A stretch of DNA of 64,000 nt from Plenodomus lindquistii (GCA_025504975.1 JANUWI010000001.1:4960001-5024000), one strand, 5' to 3'. Counted from the first letter of the stretch, positions 22,642 through 35,529 are shown. The notes: generated by a model from the sequence alone, not told the origin. Numbers and translations: made by a program.

Positions 22642-25600
22642 ATGGCGTATCCCTCCGGCATGGGAGGACCCAGCGGCCTCCGATCGCCGCCTTCCCTTCA
22701 CCAGACCATAGGCCCCACAAACGACGGGCGCGCGCAGCTTCACCGGCGCTTTACCACCAACAACATCCCGACTTTGAGCACCCCTTTGTCGCCAATTGGG
22801 CAGCAACGGAGACAGGCGGCTGAGCCGACCGAATTCACAACCGCGGTATGTCGAGATTCTTTCTGTGGTACTTTGGCGTGGCTGGCGTGGCGCGTAGTGA
22901 GGGACCGGCCCGCTGGCATGAACACCATGTCATGAAAGATATGGGATGCACAATGTTGCTGCCATCATCATTCTGCGCCGGTCTGTCTAATACTGGGATT
23001 ACGTGTTTGGGACATGAACATAGGCCAACAACTAACGCGACGTCAGACGTATCACAAGCTGCAAGTTGTAAGTCTACTTCACCTCGTCTTGGTATCGTCT
23101 CTTACCTGCCCCTTCCTTCCCAAACTGCTCAATCAAGATGGCGTTTGCCAGCTGGCTAGCCGACGATCTCGAGCACATCAACAATGCTGCCCCTCTGCTC
23201 TCTACGTTCTTCCTCTACCCTTTGCAAGCCTGTATTGCTATAGCACCTTGTTCTGTTGCTTCTGTCGCTCTGTATCTTTCTGATACCACCTACTCATCTC
23301 AATTACCATCTGTTTCTATCTCTTTGATTCGTCCTCCGTCTCACTCTGTTGCTTCTCAACAAACAACACCTGCGAGTCTGAGTGGCCCGCTGACAAGCTG
23401 TTAGCTTGAAAAGAAAAAGCTTGAGTACGAATATCTGAAGGAGCAAAGACGTCGTTTCGAAGCCGAAATGGAGCTCATTGATTTACAGTCCCGTCGCGGC
23501 GAAGAGGAGATCAACCGTCTCTCTACAGAAGTACGATACGGCAAGCCTGCCCACAGCCAGCCAACCACTCCTCCAGAGTACAACGAGGGCAACGGGTTTC
23601 CCACCGCATTCTCACGTCCAAACCGCTTCAGCATGTCGAGCATCAACGCTGGCGTGATCACCAACCGCGGTAGCCGTGCCAACAGCCAGGTCACCTCGCC
23701 TCCGTCCAACTTCCAAAGCAACGGCGGCCTACCCTCCCAGTCTATGCCAGGCACTAGACGCAACTCGGATGAGGATCATGACGACTTCGATAACGATGAC
23801 TTTACTCCTCTGAGTCCAGTCAGTCGCAAGTAAGTGAAGCTGCAGCCACACAGCTCGAATACTAGACTGACTTGCATAGGAACAACCGTATGTCTATGCC
23901 TGTCACCAGCTTGGACTATCGCAGTCGTACCGACCTCCCAGATCTGGCTTCTGTTCTCGGTCACATTGACACTGCTGGTTATTTGTTCGGTGAGGACGAC
24001 AAGGAGCACAACCCTGCAGCATCTCCTCCCGATCAGAAGGCCTATTTCCAGATGAGCAGCACCAAGGATGAGTTTCCCATCTTGGTTCGCCGCGATGGCG
24101 CTGGTAACGGTACGTAAACCTCCCTTGCTGTGGCACCTGCTATACCTTTTTTCGGAGGCCATTTTTCAGACGTCTGCGTGCTTATCGAATGTCGCTTCGT
24201 GCTAATACTTTTGTAAAGGCACACATGATCAATACGACTCTGGTGCAGTCAACGGCAATGCTGAGACAACTCCAACCAAGAACATGGCCAACAACCGTCG
24301 ATCGGTCGACTTCAACTTCAGCCCCATGAACACTGAGAACAAGCGCGCTAGCTTCACCAGCCTGGCCAACCCAATTAATGGAATGCCGAAGCTAAACCAG
24401 TCTTACTCAGCAGGCGAAATCCCAACAATCAAGAATGGTGCCAACGGCGTCAACGGTGCAAATGGTGCCAATGGCGGCAGCTACAAGTCCCACGCCGAGC
24501 AGCATCTTCACAACCATAATGCCAGCCTCGGTCGTATTCCGCCGAATGCTGCTAACAACCGCCATAGCCGCGAGCTGTCATCCGGCTTCAAGGACCAGGA
24601 GTTTCGAACAGCGCAGCACTCAGGACTGCACGCAAACGCTGCTCCCTTTGGTCCTACCATGACCTCATCTGCTTCCACTAACAACCTTGCTGGCACTGTT
24701 GGATCTCCTGCCATGTCTCAGTACTCGGCTGCTTCTGGAAATTCCACTGGCCCATACTATGGATACGGCATGTCAATGATGAATGGCATGAATGGTGGTA
24801 TGAACGGCGGCATGAATGGTATGAACGGTCTGAACAGTGCCATGAACGCGATGTCACTTGGACATGGTCACCCGCTCGGTGGTCCCTCTGCCTACGGTCC
24901 TGGCCCTGGTCCCAATGGCGTCTATGGCCAGATGCCTTACTACAATCCATATGCCACGTATGGCCCTAGTGGCCGTGTCCAGGACAGCCAAGCGCGTGTC
25001 ATTCAGAGCCGTAGGCTCCAAAATGATGCTAATCGCTTCATGAACTATGATCTCAAGACCATGCCTCGCCACGAGATCTATACTCTGTGCAAGGATCAGC
25101 ACGGATGTCGCTTCCTGCAGAAGAAGCTTGAGGATCGTAACGCGGAGCACATCCAGATCATCTTCGAAGAGACTAACCCACACGTTGTCGAGCTCATGAC
25201 CGATCCCTTCGGCAACTATCTTTGCCAGAAGCTGCTGGAGTTTTGCAATGATGAGCAGCGCAACACTCTTGTCCACAACGCGACGCCCGCCATGGTCTCG
25301 ATTGCGCTTAATCAACACGGCACCCGCGCACTGCAGAAGATGATCGAGTACATCTCCACTGACGAACAGGTACGTCAATTCGCTCACAATCTATAAACGA
25401 TCCGCTAACGCACTCATGCAGACGCAAATGATCATTCAGGCTTTGTCCGGCCAAGTCGTCGACCTCATTCAAGACCTGAACGGCAACCACGTCATCCAGA
25501 AGTGTTTGAACCACCTCAAGCCAGCCGAGGCTCAATTCATCTTCGATGCGGTTGGTGAACACTGCGTCACTGTCGGCACTCACCGTCATGGCTGCTGTGT

Positions 25601-26393
25601 CCTTCAGCGCTGCATCGACCATGCTGCCGGCTACCAGAAGATCGACCTTGTACGTAGGATCACCCAGAACGCCTTCAACCTCGTCCAGGACCCCTTCGGC
25701 AACTACGTAGTCCAGTACATTCTTGATTTGAACGATCCGAACTTCACCACTCCGATGTGCAAGAGCTTCGAGGGCAAGATCGCCGAGTTGTCCAAGCAGA
25801 AGTTCAGCTCCAACGTCATTGAGAAGTGCATCCGCTGCGCAAACATGGATGCTAAGGCCTTGATGATCCACGAGCTGCTTGACTTGGAGGAGCTTGAGAT
25901 GCTTATGCGCGACCAGTACGGTAACTACGTCATCCAGACTGCTCTCGAGTTTGCTCCAGGAGAGTTGGCTCTGCACCTCATCGAAGCTATGCGTCCTATC
26001 TTGCCTACTATTCGTGCGACTCCATATGGCCGCCGAATCATGGCCAAGGTCCAAGAGCGCGAGGGTCGTCTCACCGCGTACACCGGCCGCACCATCTCGG
26101 GACAGACTTCACCCCAGGCGTCTGAGCCGTCCAACTACAATGGCGCTAACGGCGGCAACTCCAGCTACCAGCCGGCCAACAGCTCTTCTGGTTATCAGAC
26201 TCCCATGTTTACCGCAACTGCCAACTATGGTGCCAACATCGTCTCCCCACAGCCGCATCGTCAAGCCCATCGCTTGAGCAACCCAGCTCTCCCTCACCAC
26301 TTGCAGAATCATGTACAGCACCAGGCGTATCAGTACGGTGTTGCCAACGGTAATGCTAACGATAACGGCAACAGTATGGGCAACTTCTTTTAG
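22642..26393 (+). CDS. PUF4: Pumilio-family RNA-binding protein, Puf4/Mpt5 type
   Basis: Six exons, 22642-22845, 23047-23067 (21 nt), 23405-23829, 23880-24109, 24219-25369 and 25422-26393; 1000 aa. A helix of charged residues (LEKKKLEYEYLKEQRRRFEAEMELI) lies near residues 76-100. An Asn/Gly/Met-rich low-complexity stretch, with repeated MNG units near nt 24776-24850, precedes eight PUF repeats (about 570-880). Their RNA-facing triads are HGCRFLQ, GNYLCQ, HGTRALQ, GNHVIQ, HGCCVLQ, GNYVVQ, SSNVIE and GNYVIQ. The Cys-Cys-Gln fifth repeat is typical of Puf4/Mpt5 rather than Puf3. Such proteins bind UGUA-containing 3' UTRs and recruit deadenylases; in yeast, Puf4 controls ribosome-biogenesis mRNAs. 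Confidence 0.93.
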
Positions 26394-27611
26394 GATGTTC
26401 TGATCTTCGACGACGACGTTACGATTTCGATGAGTCACGGCATCGCTAAGGACTTTGAATCTTCTTATCTCACGATCTTGTCTTGCAATGAGCGTCTGAG
26501 CCACTACTCTTTCGCTATTCATTCTTCGATTCTTAGGCAAAGTCGTTTTGTATAGTACATTACGAGCATACTCGGAGCTTCGGCAACATTTGGGCAACAT
26601 TCGGGCATCTCGAGGCGCTGTGTTTTGCAAAGATATGCCTTGTCATGTCGCACATCTTTCGTTTCTCACTCTTGTTTTGTACCTTACCATTCTTTCCTTA
26701 TTGTTCTTTTTCGTCCTCGCATGGCGCACAGGTGGTGCATTGGCACACCTGTAGTGGATGCCAAAGGGCTGCCTAGCATGGGCTTAGCGCTGCGCAACAC
26801 AGGCAGAAGATTGATCGGTCATGTCATGTCATTCCCAGGCGCGTCTTCACGATTATCGAGGAATTGCTATATAGCCCTTCTTCACGGGACACAATTGATG
26901 TTTGTTCCATGGCTATGCTGTGATCCTCCCACGGTGACTGAGGTTGATTGTGACTGTGCCCAAATCTAGTTCTCCTTATTGAAGCGCGGTGAGGCCCAGA
27001 CTCCTGCAGAATAGTGGTTGAAAACGTCAGCAATGTGGAGAGGTACTGCGCCGTCTTGATCAATCTGTCATCGTTGGCACTGGCAATTGGAATTGACCCT
27101 CCTTCTGTCGTCTGATCAACAACCGTCAAGTTATAGCACGACTTACTCGGACCGAAAAGTCCAGTTTTTTCGTTGTTCAGTGAAATGCACCATTCAAACA
27201 TCAGAACACGAATGAACCCTACCAGACTCAATGTCCAATCAGACCGTTGGCGATGGCCAAGCGTGACTGAAACGGGGGGTTCACATGCCCCAATGACGCG
27301 CCTTCCGCTTGCAGTCCGCCTCCGCTCTCGTCACTTTCCTTGGCCCTCTTAGACTTCTACTCTTCGCACCTGTTGCAACACTCTTCGAACGCCATCGCAC
27401 ATTCCAGACTGTAGTCACTACTTGCCAAATTCACATATTACCGTGCTCATTTGCTTGTTGGACGTTCCTCACTGTTCCGCTACTGCGACTACTACTACCT
27501 CTGGACTCCGCAGGCAACCGCTTTCTGCCAAACCTCACCGCAGTCACACCATACCTCTGTACCCTCACACTATAAAAACACTACACCGAATACGCTACAA
27601 CTAGTCTCATA
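26394..27611. other. intergenic
   Basis: This is the Puf4 3' UTR, U-rich to about 26720, followed by spacer and a CT-rich promoter from 27300 to 27600. No tRNA or coding signal was seen. Confidence 0.5.
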
Positions 27612-27994
27612 ATGCGCTTTGCACTCTTCTCGCTTGTCATTGCTCTCCTCGCTGCCTTCGCCATGGCTGTCGCACCCCACCGCTCCGTGATTATCAGCTG
27701 GCCGAAAGACACACCGGACAAGATTATCGAGGAGGCCAAGGAGGCGATCAGGAAGGCTAAGGGCCAAGTACGCTTCTTCCCCCTTTACATATTGCGCTGC
27801 GGAGAGAGGTGGCGGCGAGATGGGAGCATGAGAGCTAATGTGACGAGCAGATTACACACGAATACAACATCATCAAGGGCTTCGCTGCCAATGCGCCATC
27901 CTCGGCGCTCGAGTTTGTGTCGGCTTTGAGCGACGTGTACAAGTGCGAGATCGAGGAGGATGGTGTTGTTACTACACAGGAGAACAAGGAGTAG
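27612..27994 (+). CDS. small secreted I9-type protease inhibitor / propeptide-like protein
   Basis: Two exons, 27612-27767 and 27851-27994; 99 aa. Residues 1-19 form a signal peptide (MRFALFSLVIALLAAFAMA). The rest matches the subtilisin-propeptide/I9 fold: SVIISWPKDTPDKIIEEAKEAI, then an amphipathic helix and HEYNIIKGFAANAPSSALEFVSALS. The yeast relative Pbi2 is a cytosolic inhibitor of vacuolar proteinase B and helps vacuole fusion. Here the hydrophobic leader points to the secretory pathway, so the partner may be a vacuolar or extracellular subtilase. The acidic C-terminal tail ends in TTQENKE. Its size is within the family range once the leader is removed. Confidence 0.82.
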
Positions 27995-28740
27995 GAGCGC
28001 ATCGGATGGCTGTGGGAGAATCGGTTGCTTGCCTACTGCGCTGGTGAAAGCCTTGAGGGGTTCACGAACATAAAAAGATGACATTGATATTGGATGGCGC
28101 TGGGCATGGCTTGGGTTGGAGGTTGCTATGCGCTGATTGAGTAACGCAGTATGTTGTAGAAAGTTGGATTATGAATTGACATGGTTACTACTCACGGTGA
28201 TATCTCCCCTCAAAATTGTGATGGTATTTGGCAGTGTCGTGAGTTGGCAAGATGTTGGGCTGCTCTTGCTATGGCGGTGAAATGTTGCGACCCTGCGGCG
28301 GGTGGCTCCTCCCCCGCGGTGGCTGGATCGGCGGACGTGCAGTGGGGGCTATTCTCGTCTCAAGCCCAATGGCGGCCTCATGCGCGTCAGTCGAGTCTGC
28401 CCTGCGTACCGAGAGGAATCTATCTTTGCACGGCACACACGGTGAAGTTTGCAGCCACTCACTCCTTGCAAGTCGAGTCGCCGCGGCCACAAGGCTTCGT
28501 CCACGTCGGGGGTGCGCTCCAACCTCCGCTTAGCGTTTCTGACCGCCAGCATCACCCACGACGCGTCCGACACGTCCAGCACCGGCGTCAATGCGTAGTG
28601 GAGCGCTCCATATGTCACCGTCTCAGACCGCCCTCTCATGATGCTTGCGTCTCTACACAAAGATCGACCACGCACAAGAAACTTTGAGCGTGTCTGCGGA
28701 TAGTCAACTAGTCAACTAGTCAACCCCGCGAATCTGTACC
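27995..28740. other. intergenic
   Basis: This is the 3' flank of the inhibitor gene and the promoter of the Hook gene. It contains a triplicated octamer at 28701, listed separately. The 168-codon + strand frame here has random-looking composition and is not called. Confidence 0.5.
28701..28724. repeat. TAGTCAAC octamer, three perfect copies
   Basis: Three head-to-tail copies of TAGTCAAC end 16 bp before the Hook start codon. They may be a factor-binding array or a slippage product in the leader. Confidence 0.85.
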
Positions 28741-31711
28741 ATGGACGACTTCAAGCCCGAGCTGATGAAGGCTCTCCTCGACTGGGTGCGTTTGCCCGTA
28801 TATATGTGCACTTATATAGGGCGCCTGCTAATCGTGCACGGCAACAGGTCAACACATTCGACCTTGCTGGCAGAGTCACCACATGGAGTCAACTCGAAGA
28901 CGGCCAGGTGCTCTGGCAGATCCTCTCCGACATCGACGCCGAGTACTTCAACGAGTCCCTCCCAAATTTCGAAGAGAACCACCGCCGCCAATCCGTCGAC
29001 TGGATACCGCGGTGGCAGAACCTCAAACACATTGAACGAACCGTCTCGACATACATACGAGAGGAGTGCGAGCAATTGCCCGTCCTGACGAAGCGCATGA
29101 TACCAGACCTCAAGACGGGAGCAAGAGACGGGTCGACCATGCTCGTGGCCAAGTTGACAATGGCGGTCCTCCTCGCCTCATGTTTCTCGCCTAAGAGCAA
29201 CCAGCGAATGCTACAGGTCATGTCTCAGCTGGGCACCAAGACGGCGGAGACAATCGCAGAGGCTATACAGGACATGCAGTCTTTGGACCAACGCATGTCA
29301 GAGCTGGGCGTAGACGCTGAGCTGACACCCGAAGTACACCTGACGGGCTATAGGACACCCACACGAGCCATGTCGGGCGCACAGACAACGGCTGGAGGGC
29401 ATTCTGAACTTGAACAGGAGGCACAGCTGTTCGAGGCGAACAAGGATAGACAGGCAATGAAGATCCAGATGGCTAAGATGAAGGAGGAACTCAAGACTGC
29501 TCGAGAGCGAATATCGAAGCTGGAAGAAGAGGTTGCCGAGGCTTCAGCATACCTGGACGTCCGAGCAGGACAGGCACAGCGAGCCGAGTCGGACGATGTC
29601 GAGCAACTGCGGAACGATTTGGCACGCGACCGCCAATACATCGATCAATTGGAAACCGATCTTGCCAACTCTCGAGACATAATGGACAGCCAGAAGCGGA
29701 GACTCGAGCGGTTACAAGGTGAGGAAGGGGCCAAGCAGGATCTTCGGGACCAACTGCAGATGGTGAAAGCCGAGCGCGATGAGCTCAGTCAAAGAGCCAA
29801 AGCCAACGAGAACCTGAAGAAGAAGATAGAGTCGTTGACCAAGGAGACCAAGCAGCTCGAGACTCTTCGAGAAGAATACCAGCAAGCGCGAGAACGACTG
29901 GTGGAGTTGGAAAATGTTCAGGAGAGATGCGAAGCCCTCGAGAAAGTCTACAAGGAGAACAGTCAAACGCTTGTCAATTGCGAGCAGGCTATCTTTGAGG
30001 AGAAGGGGAAGCGAACGCGAGTGGAACACGAGAACTTGCTGCTGATGAAGCAGCTCGAACAGACTCGGGAGCTGCAGTACAAAGCAGAAGACGCAAAGCA
30101 AGACCTCGAGGATCGGATACGAGAGCTCGAAGCGGCGAGTCATGCCAATGGCGGGGGCAACCTGGAAGATGAGCTGACCCAAGACGAGAACGCGAAGAGC
30201 TCCGACGACCTCACCAACGCTAGGCCCGGGACAAGCGCAGATGTTCTTGCATTACAACAGAAGGTCGACATACTGCAAGCCCGATTGAAGTCACTCGAAA
30301 CGGAAACACTCAAACAAATGTCAGAAAACTTGGGCCTACGATCTGATATGATGGCGGAGAAGGACGAGGAGAACCAGAAGCCATTCCTTGAACAAAACGA
30401 GAAGCTTCAGACTGCAGAGACGGAGCTAGAGGAACTGCATCGCCGGCTGAGAGAGAAGGACCTCGAAGTGGCAGAACTACGCAACGACTTGAACCGGAAA
30501 GCAGACGTCAGCGAAGACGAGAAGGCAGAAGGTCTTCAGGCTGAGCACCAACGTATGCTTGCCATTCAGCAAAAGACAAATCAAAGACTCAGAGACCTGG
30601 AAATCATCAACGATGAGAAGTCTAGTCTTTTGCGGGCTGCCTTGTTGGATCGAGAAAATCTGTCACCTGAACTACTCGAGCTCAAGAGGGTAGAGACACT
30701 ACGACAAATCCGCGAACGAATTGATCTTGTGCTACAGGCACCAGCAGAAGCACAGTCCAAGGTGCTCGACACTACGAGCACAGAGATCGCCGAAACTGTG
30801 TTATCTGCAGAAGCCGCCTTGGAGAAGGCAAAGAACGTAAGCATAGCCCAACTTTCCTATGACAGATCATCCTCGTTATCGGCATTCGATTCTGCGGTAT
30901 CCGCAATGAGAAGGCGACGGCTCGATCCGTCAGTCTCCGCTTCCACCCTTATCACGCAGGCGACGCCGAAACACAGTCTGGCAGTGAGAAACAAGTCGAC
31001 ATCGGAAGGGTCCACTTCGACAGCCGGGACGGGACGCTCAGCCTGGGGCAGGATGGCACAACTTGTGTCACCCAAGCGCAGAGCACAGTCTGCGATGTGC
31101 GGCACAGAGTACCATACTGCGCTGACTTCACTTCAATGTGCGGCATGTTTGTCCCTGACCTGGCTGCCCGAAGTATTTTTATCATCGATTGCGACTTTTC
31201 CCGCCTCCTTACTTCACAACCCTGGGCATAACCTTTCACCCACGCTAACGCCCCACCCTAGGACCTCCGCGAACAAACCGCAGCAAACAGCACTCTGCGC
31301 TCTCAACTCGAGCAAGCAAAGCGCGAAACATCAGAAAAGGGCTCGGTGAGTCACCACCAACCTCCCACAATGTCCATGCTATTCTGGTGATAGCAACAAA
31401 GCTGACGGTCGCGTTTTTATTTGCGTAGGCCGAATTGCAACAAGAAGTTGAGAATCTCCGGCGCGAGAACCAACTCATTACGTCTGCGTGGTATGATATG
31501 ACGTCGAGGTTGCAGAGTAATACTGTTATACTGCAACGGAGAAGTGAGGCGCCCAAGGGGTGGTTGGGGAAACAACGCGCTGCTGTTGGGGGGGCGGGGA
31601 TACTGGTAAGTCTTTGAAATCTACTTTTGAGGTTCGATTTGGATAGGAGGATATTAGGGAGAGAAGGGAGAGAGATGAAAAGCTAACAAAATACGGTAGG
31701 GCCGAAGGTAG
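28741..31711 (+). CDS. hookA: Hook family dynein adaptor (HookA-like)
   Basis: Exons 28741-28785, 28848-~31172, 31262-31345, 31429-31605 and 31700-31711; about 880 aa. The N-terminal Hook domain (~1-160) contains LLDWVNTF and LEDGQVLWQILSDID. A long coiled coil follows (~205-700, Glu/Lys/Gln heptads). The conserved C-terminal part includes ENLRRENQLITSAWYDMTSRLQ. Fungal Hook proteins link cytoplasmic dynein to early endosomes through FTS and FHIP partners. The third junction is uncertain: the acceptor at 31261 has a good branch site (CGCTAAC), but the only phase-compatible donors nearby, 31173 and 31065, are weak. The last exon codes only Gly-Arg-Arg-stop. Without that final splice the protein would end in VSL. 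Confidence 0.85.
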
Positions 31712-32426
31712 CACCCTCTCGATCCAACGAGATATTGGTTTCCCTTTTCCATGCTGTTTATAAGTCGGATTGTGCTGCGCCTTGGCGTTATTTAGCACCG
31801 GTATCCAGACCAACCAGCACCAGCACTGGTACATCCAAGCCTATGATTCAACTGCATCATATACGCATCATAAGAAGGGCATTACATTTTGTTCATGAAA
31901 TATCCTTGTAGTTCTTCTTTCTTTTTTAGTAGCTTAATTTATACCCCTCCCCTTTGATTGCTGCATGGAGCGAGGGCGTTAGCTTCGGGGCATTGGGATG
32001 GATATAGATGTGTTTTGAGCATAAGGGAGAAGAGTAAGGAGTATTTGCATAGGGGTTTGAGGAGGTGTAGAATGAAATCATAGAGATATATATGCGTGTG
32101 TGAATGAGTAGGCTTGTTTGTAGGGAGATTATTGTTGTAGGATGGGAATGGGGGGAGAGGGGTGCATTCTACACACTGGGGTAGAAGGTAGAAGGTTTAG
32201 TGTACACAGTAGGTCTAAAACAGCAATTCATCAATCTCGATTGAGGGTGCAACATGACGTACGAATATCCTCAAGAAACAGGCCCTAGAGGCACTAACTG
32301 TAACAAGACTTAGCGTAAGGAGACCCCGCATATGCTACGTGCGGATCTCGGCAGAGCTGTGGACCTCCCATGTTCAACGTTACTTCTCGCTTGTCAGATA
32401 CCCACTATCATGCATATGATGCAGAT
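31712..32426. other. intergenic
   Basis: This is the Hook 3' flank with AT-rich sequence to about 32200, followed by the promoter of the zinc-finger gene. No RNA gene or repeat was recognised. Confidence 0.5.
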
Positions 32427-34850
32427 ATGGAAGGCGCAAAGGAGCCATTTACATGTTGTTTCTGCTCGAGAGGGTTTGCGCGAAGGTATGTTCACTCCAC
32501 CACCTACCTGCCTCGAAACGCCGAGCACCACACTAGACCCCACGTATGAGACAAAGCGCTGCTGATGTAATCTTGCAGTGATGCGCTGAAACGCCACTGG
32601 ACTTCCTGTAGGACTCGGAAAGAGCAGGGACTACAGGTACCAGTTGTGAAAGCGAAAGCGCGAGGACGCAAATTGAAAGCTTGTGATCGCTGTTACCGTC
32701 TGAAGAGAGCATGTACCTCTACGGAACCGTGCGAGCCGTGTATGGTGAAGAACCAGGATTGCAAGTACAGTCGGCCGCAGGCGAGGCGTACCGTGAGTAC
32801 GAGCATTGCGAGCTCGATTGGTGATGTAGTCGCATCAAATGAGGAGGAGAGCTCTGTGGGGAGTGAAAAGGAAGATGATGTCGAGGACCCGGAGTATAGT
32901 GTTGAGGAAGTGGTCAAATCTCCTGGGCAGGAGCTTGCAGTGTCCCTGGATGATGCCGCCGTCACAAGGCTCGACTTTAGCATGTACGAATCGCCTTTCG
33001 ATTCACTGGTCGTTGAAACCACCGATGCCAGCCAGGCCATGGGGATAAGCAACGATATCTGGAACGGCATACAACACTCGGACACATTTGGACAAAGCTC
33101 TCGTCTAAATCTTGACTGCTGGAACTTGACAGGTCCACTACTCATCGAACATAACCTCTCAGCGTCGCTCTATCCGCGCCCAACACATCTTAATATCGAC
33201 GTGTTGATCCAGTTTCCTTTCCTCGAGCGATTCACCAATACGACACGCTTTGCACGAGCATTTGAGTGCGGGACAAAACAGCAGAGGCTTCGCATAACGC
33301 TTGATGCCAGCATTCTGAAGTCTTGTGGCAGACCCCTGTTGCTGGAGAGGGGAGGCTCGAGTACGGAGATGCACTGGATTGACACGACGAGAGATGCGCT
33401 ACAGCTGCAAGACCGAAAAGACGGAGCTGACGCAATTGAATTTCTACCACTGGCTCATAAGATTGTGGCTCGAATTCGCGAGATGGTAATCTCGAAGTCT
33501 GGTGAGAGCTCAAGGGGCATCGTTTGGTCGCCCTTCATGGAGGCTTTGTGCTTTACATTTTTCAACCCGGTCAGCATCCAGAAGAACTTGGCGCTATTCT
33601 GGTCCTGCTGGTACCCCAACTGGCCTGTAATACACCGACCGACGTTTGAGGCATCAAGGAAGTCTCCAGTACTCATTGGAGCTATGGTACTGATTGGTGC
33701 TTGCTTTTCTCCGGACGACCGGGAACACGCTTCAGCGCAGATTTGGGCCGATCTTATCGAGGACATGGTGTTCAGTGATAACGTATTCACTGATGACAGT
33801 GTTTCGAGCACATGGCAGATGTCATGCGACAGGAACCTCCGAAGCACGCACCTAGATTTGTTGCAGGCTGCGTATTGTGTTTGTATATATCAAACTTGGG
33901 AGGGTGGTAAGCGAAGCAAGCGTCGCGCCTTGCGACAGCGGTTTAGTGATCTAGTATATGTGAGTATTGCATCTTTATCGCACGAATCTACTAACTCCTA
34001 TCAGCTCGCACGGGACATAGGCTTAGCGCAGGCATCTTTGCGATCAATTGATACTTCAAGCCCTATGGCATTTGAATGGGATGAATACATACTCAGGGAG
34101 TCGCTTATTCGGTTTGTTCACGATTCTGTTCTGCGCAGTTTTGCTGAGGCTGACGTGATGATAAGCATTTGCTCATACATAAGCGCTATAGACGCAAGCT
34201 TGGCCCTCTTCTATCGGCACACCCCACGTATGGTCCTGTCCGAACTCATCATGGATATGTCCTCCCCAGAATCCTGCTTCCAAGCCTCATCCCAGCAAGA
34301 GTGTTTCAACGAGCTCAAGATGTGGCGTTTGAACATGGGAATTGGAACTACGACCAATAACAACCTAACTATCCTCTCCGCAGTCGAGGCCCTTCACGAC
34401 GACAGACTCATGACTGAAGCACACGTTCGCCGCGCGTTCTCTCATCTTAGCGTTCTCAATATGTTTACCATCATTCACGCGCTGTATCTCCAAGTCTACC
34501 GTCTGGAGACGTCTGCCACCAACTCCTTGTCCACAGCCGAGACAGCGCCTATAGTAAATGCACTGAATCAGTGGAAAGAAGTTTGGCCATCCGCGAGGCG
34601 AGACATTGAGTTGGCAGATCTGGTAAGCAAGGAATCAAAAGCGTCAACTATGTGGCAACGCCTGGGATTCATTAGGCATGTGCCTGAGTACTGGCTTGTG
34701 GCATGGCTGTCACTGGCTAAGCTGCAGGAAAGAGCCCGTGGAGGAAGTGCACTTGTGATGACACATGGCACAGGAGGTATAGACGAGGACATGAAAGAGG
34801 TCAGGGGAGTACTTGCTAGGTTCAAGAGTGGGAGTCTGGCCCCTGTGTAG
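32427..34850 (+). CDS. dual zinc-finger (C2H2-like + Zn2Cys6) transcription factor
   Basis: Three exons, 32427-32485, 32579-33959 and 34005-34850; 761 aa. The short first exon starts a C2H2-like finger (FTCCFCSRGFARSDALKRHW..C) that uses Cys in place of the last His. Right after it comes a Zn2Cys6 cluster (ACDRCYRLKRAC...CEPCMVKNQDC). An acidic linker follows, then the fungal-specific regulatory domain, with NLALFWSCWYPNWPVIHRPTF as its signature. The 45-nt intron at 33960-34004 has GTGAGT, CTAAC and CAG; it is in frame and stop-free, so it is easily missed. This fusion of finger types is a known class of fungal pathway regulators. It lies 679 bp upstream of the vanillyl-alcohol oxidase, same strand, suggesting control of that gene. 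Confidence 0.86.
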
Positions 34851-35529
34851 GACTGGTGGCGTACATTCAGCTGGCCCTCTTGGCTACAACTTCTCACAGT
34901 GGACTCACAATCAACGAACAAATCCCGGATACGCAAATGTATCGATACAAGGTACATCTTCCACGGATTACTAAGTCCTGAGGCTTGTCTCGCCTAAATC
35001 GTCCACGAGGGTTCGCCGACTCGAAGAGCATGACCGAGGACATTTGCACATCAAATGCGCGACACGAATACCGTGCAATCTGATAGGGAGGGTAACATCA
35101 AATGCCTTCTGGCTGGTGATCAGATGACGATCGGCTTGGTAGCCCGGACTTATGGCTGCCAGTAGTCGCTCCAGGACAATCACCACAGGAAAACTCCCAC
35201 ACTTGAACATGAGATCGGAGTGTTCCCAATGGCGCCAAACAGCCATCACAGCGACAAAAATGCGGGGTGCAGCTGCGTTAAGCTCGGTCTAGAAGCCACC
35301 AAGGTTCCTCCGCCGCCTTCTGACACGCTTTTTAGCTCCAGTGGAAGGTTCACTAGCCTACATCGACCTAACAGAGGCAGATTTATAGTTTGCCAACTTC
35401 AGAAATTTGCCACTAGGCCGTTACCATTGAATAGATGCCGGCTCTTATAAAAGTTGCATCAGATGTCCCCGGGCCACTATCCACAAGGCGTCGACCCTCC
35501 TTACCCATACTAGAACCAACATCTTCATC
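34851..35529. other. promoter region of vanillyl-alcohol oxidase
   Basis: A spacer between the regulator and the oxidase genes. It holds a TATA box near its end. CCGCCG at about 35308 could be half-sites for a Zn2Cys6 protein, but no clear CGG/CCG inverted pair was found. Confidence 0.5.
35446..35452 (+). promoter_or_regulatory. TATA box
   Basis: TATAAAA lies 77 bp before the oxidase start codon, within CTCTTATAAAAG. Position and sequence suit a regulated promoter. Confidence 0.6.

Noticed and set aside
22219..22806. 195-codon minus-strand ORF opposite the Puf4 start
   Set aside because: It overlaps the first PUF4 exon and its leader, is Arg/Gly-rich as expected from GC content, and has no domain.
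28181..28687. 168-codon + ORF before Hook
   Set aside because: Composition is random, it has no homologous feature, and it lies in the promoter.
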